This document shows positions 1-5,701 of a DNA stretch of 5,991 bases, in pieces. The notes below the pieces were generated by a model, which had not been told where the DNA came from, did no database searches, and saw only the letters and a list, made by a program, of their open reading frames with translations. Every line of letters starts with the position of its first letter. Within the stretch, counting starts at the first letter, position 1. The stretch is from positions 1 to 5,991 of the forward strand of contig JAAEEL010000033.1 of NCBI GenBank assembly GCA_013415795.1, written 5' to 3'. The DNA comes from Methanocellales archaeon (GTDB taxonomy: Archaea; Halobacteriota; UBA148). The position numbers were made by a program, and so were the translations under genes.

Positions 1-826
1 AAGTTTTACAAAGGGACAATGTATGTTCTGTACAGATTTTTTGCACAGCAGGTTTATCATATTTGTTCTTTTCAAGTTTTTTCATGAAATCTTGAGGTAT
101 GCTTATTTTCATTTTTTGTAACATATGAATAATCTGAGAATATTCCTCCAGAGGCATTACACCAGGAACTATGGGCACATCTATGCCAATACGCCTAACA
201 TTTTTCACGAATTTTAGATAATGACTTACATCAAAAAACATTTGGGTTATTATGTAGTCTGCACCTTTGTCGACTTTTATTTTCAAGTGCTCCAAGTCTT
301 TTTTCGCGTCTGAACACTCTGGATGGCCTTCTGGATAACCGGCGACGCTTATACCAAAATTAGTGGGCAAACCCTTCACATAAACGCCCTCAACCTCTGT
401 TAAGTATTTTCCTTCGTTCATCAAACTTATCTGCTCTACAAATCCTGAGGCATATCTGTGTCCATTTTCATGGGGTTGAAATGTATTCTCTCCTTGGGGG
501 GTGTCTCCCCTTAGTGCCAGTATATTTTCAATTCCTTCATATTTTACATCCATTAGCAAATTCTCTATATCTTGTTTTGATTTGTCTGCACAGGTAAGAT
601 GTACCACACTTTCTATCCCATAATCTCTCTTGATTTTGGCTGCTATTGACAGGGTCCCACCACGTGGAGTCCCACTCGCACCACAAGTTACGCTAACATA
701 AGTTGGTTTGAATTCTATCAAAGAATCTATTGTATTATATACCCTATCGAGCGAACCCCCGTTTCTCGGCGGAAATACTTCAAGTGAATAAACGGGCGGA
801 TTTCTATAAAATTCTATAACTTTCAT
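1..826 (-). CDS. metF: Methylenetetrahydrofolate reductase (MetF family), 3' end cut off by the window edge
   Basis: A flavoenzyme of the MetF/MTHFR family, which reduces methylene-tetrahydrofolate (or a related pterin) to the methyl form that supplies methionine synthesis. The visible 275 residues carry the family marks in order: SLEVFPPR near residue 14 with the conserved glutamate E16, VSVTCGASG (44-52), ALRGDTP (104-110) with the flavin-site aspartate D108, GYPEGHPE (163-170), ITQMFFD (193-199) with substrate-contacting Q195, and PIVPGVMP (218-225). Family members are usually about 280-300 residues, so only a short C-terminal tail is missing. The ATG at 826 is the natural start: SLEVFPPR lies at the usual distance from it and a weak GGGG ribosome site is about 10 bases upstream. 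It lies downstream of homoserine dehydrogenase on the same strand but has its own likely promoter. The family call is firm. Whether the carrier is tetrahydrofolate or tetrahydromethanopterin, and whether the role is methionine supply or central C1 flow, cannot be told from the sequence. Confidence 0.95.
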   Translation of the reverse strand, partial: MKVIEFYRNPPVYSLEVFPPRNGGSLDRVYNTIDSLIEFKPTYVSVTCGASGTPRGGTLSIAAKIKRDYGIESVVHLTCADKSKQDIENLLMDVKYEGIENILALRGDTPQGENTFQPHENGHRYASGFVEQISLMNEGKYLTEVEGVYVKGLPTNFGISVAGYPEGHPECSDAKKDLEHLKIKVDKGADYIITQMFFDVSHYLKFVKNVRRIGIDVPIVPGVMPLEEYSQIIHMLQKMKISIPQDFMKKLEKNKYDKPAVQKICTEHTLSLCKT

Positions 827-863
827 ATTACAAATGCCCCATTCAATTTGACCCCTTTTTTTT

Positions 864-887
864 GTTTATAATTCATAGGACCTATGA
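864..887 (-). promoter_or_regulatory. Putative metF promoter with an adjacent inverted-repeat operator
   Basis: Read on the minus strand, a TATA-like box ATTATAAA (872 down to 865) lies about 40-46 bases before the metF ATG. This would place transcription start near 842 and give a leader of roughly 15 bases. Directly upstream and touching it is a 7-base perfect inverted repeat with a one-base centre, TCATAGGACCTATGA on the plus strand (873-887). That is where an archaeal repressor would block TBP/TFB, or where an activator could bind. The regulator is unknown. Both elements are seen in the sequence; their function is inferred. Confidence 0.4.
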
Positions 888-1015
888 GAACTTATTAAGG
901 ATTCATAATCGACCATATTAGTCTTCTTCGCTCAATGCGTCGTAAAATTCCTTCTCTGGCTTTATTAAATTTAGGATTCTGTATTGAGATTATAAGAGCC
1001 ATTGTCCGATCCGTC

Positions 1016-2023
1016 TCAAAGTTTCGCTATATTTATCACGTCGCTCAATATGGAACTTGAAGTTTCGATGGCTCCAGCACCTTTTCCGGTTATTGTGATT
1101 TCTCCTGCAAGATCCGTATTTAAAGACATTATATTTAGGGTTCCACCGACAGCCAGAAGATGGTCTTTTGGTACTAAACGCGGTGCAACTATTAATCTCT
1201 CTTCTACTTCACCGATCAGCTTTATAGCATATCCTTTATCAGATGCCAGCTTTAGCGATTCTAGGGTTATTCCGGTTATCCCCTCTATTTCGACGTCCTT
1301 GTAAGTGCTATCTATGCCAAAGATATCGTTTGCGATAATTACGAGCTTGCATGCAGTATCTTTCCCTTCTACATCATAGCTTGGGTCTGTCTCCGCTATA
1401 CCAAGTTCTTGAGCCTCTGATAAGGCGTGCTCGTATGTCATTCCTTCGGTGGACATCCTTGTGAGTATGTAATTGCAAGTCCCATTTAAGATACCTTTAA
1501 TACTGAGTATTTTATTTGCTTGAAGTGTTTCTCTTACAAGATTAAATACTGGCATTGCCCCACCAACAGAAGCCTCGAACCTAAACTGAACTTCATTTTC
1601 CTCGGCGGCTCTTATTAGTTCTTTGTACGCTACAGCCAATGGTCCTTTGTTTGATGTGACTACATGCCTTTTGTTTTTAAAAGCGGTCAGCATATGACTT
1701 AGACCGGGCTCACCAGAATCTATATTCGTTGGTGTTGTCTCTATTACAATGTCTGCATCCACTTCTCTAATGACTTTAATACCCTTCATATCCTCTTTCC
1801 AACATGGATGCTTATTCATCTCCCTTGATCTCGCTAAATTGTAGGCTTCCATGGGATCAAGACCTTTCTCACAGACAATGCCACCATTATTTTCGCCAAT
1901 TCCCACTAGATCAAGATCTATTCCATACCTGTGTTTTATATGGTCTCTTTTTTTCGAAATAGCCTTTGCAACACCGCTTCCTATAACTCCAAATCCGATT
2001 ATTGAGATGCGTATTTTCTTCAT
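1016..2023 (-). CDS. hom: Homoserine dehydrogenase, catalytic-domain-only archaeal form
   Basis: Catalyses the NAD(P)H-dependent reduction of aspartate semialdehyde to homoserine, the branch point to threonine and methionine, in the cytosol. The 335-residue protein has an N-terminal Rossmann dinucleotide loop GFGVIGSG (10-17), TSNKGPLA (123-130) with the conserved lysine K126, EASVGGAMPV (150-159), GILNGTCNYIL (177-187), the substrate-site signature running from DPSYDVEG into KDTACK (213-226) with the expected catalytic pair D222 and K226, and the closing GKGAGAIETSS (313-323). It ends there, without the C-terminal ACT domain of bacterial Hom (about 430 residues). The ACT domains are encoded separately just upstream. 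The ATG at 2023 is chosen over an in-frame GTG at 2032 because that GTG is part of the AGGTGA ribosome site. Its start is 12 bases after the ACT gene's TAA, so the two are one operon. No active-site residue is missing. Confidence 0.95.
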   Translation of the reverse strand: MKKIRISIIGFGVIGSGVAKAISKKRDHIKHRYGIDLDLVGIGENNGGIVCEKGLDPMEAYNLARSREMNKHPCWKEDMKGIKVIREVDADIVIETTPTNIDSGEPGLSHMLTAFKNKRHVVTSNKGPLAVAYKELIRAAEENEVQFRFEASVGGAMPVFNLVRETLQANKILSIKGILNGTCNYILTRMSTEGMTYEHALSEAQELGIAETDPSYDVEGKDTACKLVIIANDIFGIDSTYKDVEIEGITGITLESLKLASDKGYAIKLIGEVEERLIVAPRLVPKDHLLAVGGTLNIMSLNTDLAGEITITGKGAGAIETSSSILSDVINIAKL

Positions 2024-2028
2024 AAGAT

Positions 2029-2034
2029 TCACCT
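2029..2034 (-). promoter_or_regulatory. Ribosome binding site of hom that decides its start
   Basis: On the minus strand AGGTGA (2034 down to 2029) matches the archaeal 16S anti-Shine-Dalgarno end and sits 5 bases before the ATG at 2023. Its internal GTG is in frame with hom and could be mistaken for a start giving three extra residues (MNL). The spacing shows that the ATG is the start. Confidence 0.75.
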
Positions 2035-2035
2035 T

Positions 2036-2527
2036 TTAGATGGGTTCGATCAATAGTAGGTCTTTTTCACATGCGATATCCCTCAACAAATCAACTGCAG
2101 ATTCCATTTCCTTTTTTCCAGTAGCATTTATCATTAGTCTCGCAGATGATCTTTGATTTATTCCAGGCATGGACATAGCGAGATCTACCACCTCGGCATA
2201 TCCTGTAGCATCGATCTGATCTATAGTGTCCCTAATATCCGAGTGTACGATGTGTCCGATCAGCATAACTACCCCGCTCTCACGAAGTCTTTCCTCACCG
2301 ACCCTGGCAACTATGATCCCGTTTTTCTTTAATTTATCGATCAGATCATTCACTTTATCTCTGTCAATCTCAAAGGCCACTTGTACAGGAATCATACCTC
2401 TAGGAGTTTTCTTGTCTCTGTGGTGCACCACAGAGACTATGTTGCCATCAAAGTCAGAGATGGGCTGGAGCGCTAACACGAGTTGTCCGGGTGTATCTTT
2501 TAACTCTAAGTCCGTTGTAATTCTCAT
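2036..2527 (-). CDS. Double ACT-domain protein, probable regulatory partner of homoserine dehydrogenase
   Basis: A 163-residue soluble protein made of two ACT-like halves. The first (about 1-78) has the classic opening KDTPGQLVLALQPISDFDGNI (10-30), a VSVVHHRD strand and turn (31-38), then PVQVAFEIDRDKVNDLIDKL. The second (about 86-163) repeats the pattern with VVMLIGHIV, a helix with TIDQID, a SSARLMINA strand and a final helix ending in LLLIEPI. ACT domains bind amino acids and pass the signal to a partner enzyme. No catalytic domain is present. Similar proteins sit next to ACT-less homoserine dehydrogenases in many methanogens, so a split feedback-sensing subunit for threonine or methionine is the likely role. 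Hom follows after 12 bases. The ATG at 2527 has only a weak ribosome site. A transcription-level regulatory role is the main alternative. The family call is secure and the ligand unknown. Confidence 0.85.
   Translation of the reverse strand: MRITTDLELKDTPGQLVLALQPISDFDGNIVSVVHHRDKKTPRGMIPVQVAFEIDRDKVNDLIDKLKKNGIIVARVGEERLRESGVVMLIGHIVHSDIRDTIDQIDATGYAEVVDLAMSMPGINQRSSARLMINATGKKEMESAVDLLRDIACEKDLLLIEPI
2414..2437. repeat. Perfect 24-base palindrome inside the ACT-domain gene
   Basis: The half-site GTCTCTGTGGTG is followed immediately by its exact reverse complement, with no spacer and no mismatch. It covers exactly codons 31-38 of the ACT gene (VSVVHHRD). Because it is codon-aligned, the opposite strand would spell the same eight residues. 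In mRNA it could form a stem only with a strained loop; as DNA it is a perfect dyad. Whether it is functional or a by-product of codon choice is open. Confidence 0.9.
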
Positions 2528-2622
2528 ATCGATCTACGCCATATAATCCTGTTAAGCCTTAAAGATTTATGGCCAAAGTCAAAATATAATAGAATATAGC
2601 AAAACAAAAAAAGGTGATACTT
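2528..2622. promoter_or_regulatory. Divergent promoter region between the ACT-hom operon and the nitroreductase-elp3 operon
   Basis: These 95 bases separate two divergent operons. Towards the plus strand, a TATA-like AATATAAT (2582-2589) preceded by a purine-rich stretch would start transcription near 2610, giving a leader of about a dozen bases that still contains the AGGTGAT ribosome site. Towards the minus strand the box is less clear: CATAAATC/CTTTAAGG (about 2571-2557) would give a short leader before the ATG at 2527. The two core promoters lie close enough to influence each other. Assigned by inspection only. Confidence 0.4.
2612..2618 (+). promoter_or_regulatory. Ribosome binding site of the nitroreductase gene that decides its start
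   Basis: AGGTGAT lies 4 bases before the ATG at 2623. As at hom, the GTG inside it (2614) is in frame and would add a false MIL prefix, so the ATG is preferred. Confidence 0.75.
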
Positions 2623-3165
2623 ATGAAAGACTGCATAGATGCGATAGAAAATCGAAGATCGATACGCAAGTTCAAGAGGAGGGAAGTCAGCAAATCAGAC
2701 ATTGAAATTTTACTAAATTCTGCTCAAATGGCGCCATCTGCTGGAAACCTACAGGCAAGAGAATTTATCATTGTGTCATTGGATGAAGGGAAGAAAGACA
2801 TTGCAAGAGCTGCTTTGAACCAAGAGTTTATAAGGGAGGCGTCGATAGTGATCGTCATTTGTGCAAACATGACGCGTTCAGAGCCACGGTATAGGACGAG
2901 GAGCGCACTTTATGCTATCCAAGATGCAACCGCATCGGTGATGAACATTCTTCTGGCGGCGCACTCTCTTGACTTGGGTGCCTGTTGGGTGGGGGCTTTT
3001 GATGAGCGGGAAGTATCCTCTTTATTAAATTTGCCAGATAATGTGCGACCTATTGCATTGTTGCCGGTGGGGTACCCTGATGAGGCGCCTATGGCACCCC
3101 CTAGATTGGGTGAGAAAATAGAGCACTGGGAGAAATGGGTTTTGGATAGCGGTAGAGAGGGTTGA
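2623..3165 (+). CDS. Nitroreductase-family FMN oxidoreductase
   Basis: A 180-residue cytosolic FMN enzyme of the nitroreductase fold. Such enzymes usually act as dimers that transfer electrons from NAD(P)H to nitro compounds, quinones, flavins or other conjugated acceptors; the real substrate here cannot be predicted. Seen in order: RRSIRKF (11-17), whose arginines contact the FMN phosphate; APSAGNLQ (37-44), the second FMN-binding segment; a long central helix ending in LGACWVGAF (118-126); and the C-terminal LLPVGYPDEAP (146-156), the usual closing strand of the family. Length is typical of the short archaeal group. It is the first gene of a plus-strand operon, and its TGA stop shares a base with the elp3 ATG, so translation is probably coupled. 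Catalytic motifs are intact and no frameshift is seen. Confidence 0.9.
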   Translation: MKDCIDAIENRRSIRKFKRREVSKSDIEILLNSAQMAPSAGNLQAREFIIVSLDEGKKDIARAALNQEFIREASIVIVICANMTRSEPRYRTRSALYAIQDATASVMNILLAAHSLDLGACWVGAFDEREVSSLLNLPDNVRPIALLPVGYPDEAPMAPPRLGEKIEHWEKWVLDSGREG

Positions 3166-4775
3166 TGGCTGAAGACGTTACATCCGCGTGCAAAGAATTA
3201 ATTGAGATGATACTGGCTGAGGATATCATTTCTTCTGATCAACTAAATAATGCTAAGAAGGCTGTTGGGCGAAGGTACAACTTGTCCAAGATACCGAAGA
3301 ACTCAGAGATACTGGCTGTTTCAACTGAGGATGAGCAGGACATTATCAGAAGATTAGTTCAGCTGAAACCGGTTCGAACGATCTCGGGCGTTGCCGTCAT
3401 AGCTGTTATGACCTCACCCCATAAATGTCCACATGGGTTATGTATCCCATGTCCTGGCGGACCAATGTCGTCATTTAATTCTCCTCAAAGTTATACCGGA
3501 TATGAACCTGCTGCCTTAAGGGCAGCCCATCAAAACTATGATCCATATCGTCAAGTTATGGCTCGTCTCAGCCAACTTAAACAGATAGGGCATCCACTCG
3601 ATAAAGCAGAGTTGATCGTCATGGGCGGCACGTTCACCGCTAGAACACTATGTTACCAAGAGTGGTTCGTACGCCGTTGTTTAGACGCTATGAACGACTT
3701 TGAAGATAAAAATAAGAGAGCACGAAAAAAGTCAATTCTGCTCAAAGACGTACAAAAGGCCAACGAGATCGCCAAGGTAAGGAATATAGGTATAACATTC
3801 GAAACGCGTCCTGATTTTTCGAAAAAGGAAAACATCGATCTAATGTTGAAGTTGGGTGGAACAAAGGTCGAATTAGGTGTTCAGAGCACCTATGATTTTG
3901 TGCTGAGAAGAATGCAGAGAGGGCACACAACTGAGGCGACGATCATTGCGAATGCCATGCTAAGAGATAGCGGACTCAAGGTGGGCTTTCATATGATGCC
4001 TGGGTTGCCCAGCTCTTCTCTTGATGATGATTTAAAGATGTTTCACCGCATATTTACCGACCCCAAATTCAAACCAGACTACCTGAAGATATATCCCACG
4101 CTGATCGTGAATGGAACGCAATTACATGAAATGTGGAAAAATGGAGAATATTCGCCACTGATGAATGAAGATGCAGTGGAGCTGCTCTCCAAGGTAAAAT
4201 CTTTTTTGCCCAGATGGGTTAGACTACAAAGGATCCAACGGGACATTCCAGCAAACCTGATACTAGCCGGAGTGAACAAGAGCAATATCAGGCAATTGGC
4301 AGCAGATAAACTGATAGAGTCAGGCAAAAAGTGCCATTGTATACGTTGCAGGGAAGTGGGACATGCACTGCTTAAGGGAAATGAACCAGAGATATCAAAC
4401 ATACAATTTTTGATAGAAAGGTATGATGCATGTGGTGGCATTGAGCATTTCATATCGATTGATGACGTTGAAAAAGATATATTGATAGGTTTCCTGAGGC
4501 TTAGATTCCCCAATAATCCTCATAGAAAAGAATTGAGCAATGCTGCACTTGTAAGGGAGTTACGCGTCTACGGCCCAATGGTTCCCATTGGATCAAGGAA
4601 AGACGGATGGCAGCACAGAGGATACGGGGAAGAACTGCTGAGTGAAGCAGAGAATATCTCAAAGGAGAATGGGTTTGATAAAATTGCAATCACCAGTGGT
4701 GTCGGCGTGCGAGATTACTATCGAAAATTTGAATATGAGCTTGATGGACCATATATGATCAAAGGTTTAAGATGA
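3165..4775 (+). CDS. elp3: Elp3 family tRNA uridine-34 modification enzyme (radical SAM plus acetyltransferase)
   Basis: Archaeal Elp3 acts alone, without the other Elongator subunits, to build the carboxymethyl group at C5 of wobble uridine from acetyl-CoA by radical SAM chemistry. Domains in this 536-residue protein: a helical tRNA-binding N-terminus (about 1-75); a radical SAM domain (about 80-350) with the cluster cysteines C88, C93 and C96 in CPHGLCIPCPGGP, then GGTF (154-157), FETRPD (212-217), ELGVQS (236-241) and MMPGLP (277-282); a zinc-binding segment with C390, C392 and C395 in CHCIRCREVG; and a GNAT-type acetyltransferase domain (about 420-536) with the acetyl-CoA loop QHRGYG (483-488), SGVGVRDYYRK (511-521) and GPYMIK near the end. 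Length and motifs are standard and complete. The ATG at 3165 overlaps the nitroreductase TGA by one base, with GAGAGG just upstream. An in-frame TTG at 3162 is less likely. Confidence 0.97.
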   Translation: MAEDVTSACKELIEMILAEDIISSDQLNNAKKAVGRRYNLSKIPKNSEILAVSTEDEQDIIRRLVQLKPVRTISGVAVIAVMTSPHKCPHGLCIPCPGGPMSSFNSPQSYTGYEPAALRAAHQNYDPYRQVMARLSQLKQIGHPLDKAELIVMGGTFTARTLCYQEWFVRRCLDAMNDFEDKNKRARKKSILLKDVQKANEIAKVRNIGITFETRPDFSKKENIDLMLKLGGTKVELGVQSTYDFVLRRMQRGHTTEATIIANAMLRDSGLKVGFHMMPGLPSSSLDDDLKMFHRIFTDPKFKPDYLKIYPTLIVNGTQLHEMWKNGEYSPLMNEDAVELLSKVKSFLPRWVRLQRIQRDIPANLILAGVNKSNIRQLAADKLIESGKKCHCIRCREVGHALLKGNEPEISNIQFLIERYDACGGIEHFISIDDVEKDILIGFLRLRFPNNPHRKELSNAALVRELRVYGPMVPIGSRKDGWQHRGYGEELLSEAENISKENGFDKIAITSGVGVRDYYRKFEYELDGPYMIKGLR

Positions 4776-5024
4776 AAAGGTGAAGAGGTTTCGGCATGAT
4801 AGAGAACAACTAGGATAATAGTAAAGATAACAGGAAGAAAGACATTGTAGATAGGAGAGGCATAAAAGCATTTTCTTACTTTTTTCGTAATTTGCTTATA
4901 TTATTTTCAAAGATGTACCATAACAAAATTTAAAATGAATTATCGATTTTGGAATTATATCTGCATTTATCGGTGTTGAAGTAGCGTTAGCGATTGATAT
5001 TGCGAACAAATGGCGGTCATTTTT
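4776..5024. other. Gap between convergent elp3 and membrane-protein genes
   Basis: These 249 bases lie between two converging genes. Just after the elp3 stop is a purine-rich stretch with AGGTGA (4778-4783) and GAGG (4785-4788), then an ATG at 4796 that opens a 45-codon frame broken at codon 6 by TAG. A T-rich tract follows at 4871-4885. From 4939 a plus-strand frame stays open without any start codon and reads like membrane protein (GIISAFIGVEVALAIDIANK). I see no tRNA-like or riboswitch-like structure. The stretch may hold decayed coding sequence, but I do not call a gene. Confidence 0.5.
4871..4885 (+). terminator. T-rich transcription terminator candidate after elp3
   Basis: Fifteen bases containing runs of four and six T (TTTTCTTACTTTTTT) lie about 95 bases after the elp3 stop, on the coding strand. 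Archaeal RNA polymerase commonly terminates at such oligo-T tracts without a strong hairpin, and none is seen here. It would end the nitroreductase-elp3 transcript. Confidence 0.45.
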
Positions 5025-5513
5025 TCAACCAACTTTTTGTTTTACTATTCCTATTACTCTCTTTGGATCACCAGTAGAAAATACAAATTCCCCAAATTTA
5101 CCTTTCTTCAATGAAAGTACAACTCTGGGACCCCACATAACATTGTAAACCAATCTCCATCTTCTCTTCGCCCTTCCTATGCGTATACCCCAGCCGCCGT
5201 ATCTAATGGTTGAAGCTTCATCTAAATAACAATCTGAAATATTCTTCCAGAGGACAGTGTACTTAAAAATCCCATAACTTACAGAGATGAATTGAGATGT
5301 CATTCTGATGATCAGATTGCTAAAATTAATTGTCAAAAATAAACACAACAGAAACATAATTAAGAAAAACCCGTTTGGTGCTGGACGGTTACCTATGGGC
5401 CCTATAAAAATCTGATAAAATAATATGGAAAGAAAAACGATCGTAATTGGAGCCAACATACCTGTTGTACCCTTTGAGAACAATTTTTCTTCATAGATAT
5501 TTTCTAATCTCAT
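5025..5513 (-). CDS. Small two-helix membrane protein with a PH-like C-terminal domain
   Basis: A 162-residue protein of unknown function. After a short charged N-terminus there are two hydrophobic segments, about 20-40 (GMLAPITIVFLSILFYQIF) and 48-69 (NGFFLIMFLLCLFLTINF), separated by a short GNRPAP turn that predicts a hairpin in the membrane. The rest (about 73-162) is a soluble beta-rich domain with the motif RYGGWGIR (104-111), a VYNVMWGPRVVLSL strand pair, and FSTGDPKRV (145-153). The combination of YGGWGIR and a late T-x-DP is familiar from small bacterial PH-like domain membrane proteins usually annotated as hypothetical, so this assignment is by recognised pattern only. The ATG at 5513 is chosen because AAAGGT (5525-5520) precedes it at good spacing. 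A longer frame back to an ATG at 5594 has no ribosome site and would include the likely promoter. It converges on elp3. Confidence 0.75.
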   Translation of the reverse strand: MRLENIYEEKLFSKGTTGMLAPITIVFLSILFYQIFIGPIGNRPAPNGFFLIMFLLCLFLTINFSNLIIRMTSQFISVSYGIFKYTVLWKNISDCYLDEASTIRYGGWGIRIGRAKRRWRLVYNVMWGPRVVLSLKKGKFGEFVFSTGDPKRVIGIVKQKVG

Positions 5514-5576
5514 TTTTCTACCTTTTTTTATGTATATTATGTTATGGAATTTCAATGAAGCTTTTGTTTGTAGATA

Positions 5577-5584
5577 GATATATC
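5577..5584 (-). promoter_or_regulatory. TATA-like box for the small membrane-protein gene
   Basis: GATATATC (self-complementary) lies 64-71 bases before the chosen ATG at 5513. Transcription would start near 5555 and give a leader of about 40 bases that includes the AAAGGT ribosome site. A second AT-rich candidate (TAATATAC, around 5532-5540) is nearer but would leave almost no leader. Chosen by eye. Confidence 0.3.
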
Positions 5585-5701
5585 CATCAATCATTATGGA
5601 AGACTAGCCAGTAACTGATTTTTCTTGACCCTTTTCTAAAAACCATGGATTTAAAAGAATTTACAATTGAGATCTGGTATTACGATATAATTGCATTTGG
5701 A

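Noticed and set aside
1002..1304. 100-codon plus-strand frame antisense to the end of hom
   Set aside because: It is antisense to conserved catalytic sequence of hom and has no ribosome site or motif.
2024..2032. GTG at 2032 as the hom start
   Set aside because: The GTG is part of the AGGTGA ribosome site that serves the ATG at 2023 with 5-base spacing, and homologous sequence begins at MKKIRISIIGFG.
2226..2546. 106-codon plus-strand frame antisense to the ACT gene
   Set aside because: It is a shadow of the ACT gene with low-complexity, serine- and leucine-rich translation and no family match.
2614..2622. GTG at 2614 as the nitroreductase start
   Set aside because: The GTG lies inside the AGGTGAT ribosome site for the ATG at 2623; the extra MIL residues have no support.
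4079..4513. 144-codon antisense frame inside elp3
   Set aside because: It is fully antisense to well-conserved elp3 coding sequence, has no recognisable motifs and no good ribosome site; it is a shadow frame.
5514..5594. Longer N-terminus of the small membrane protein from an ATG at 5594
   Set aside because: No ribosome site precedes 5594, the extra 27 residues look untypical, and the segment contains the likely TATA box and ribosome site for the ATG at 5513.
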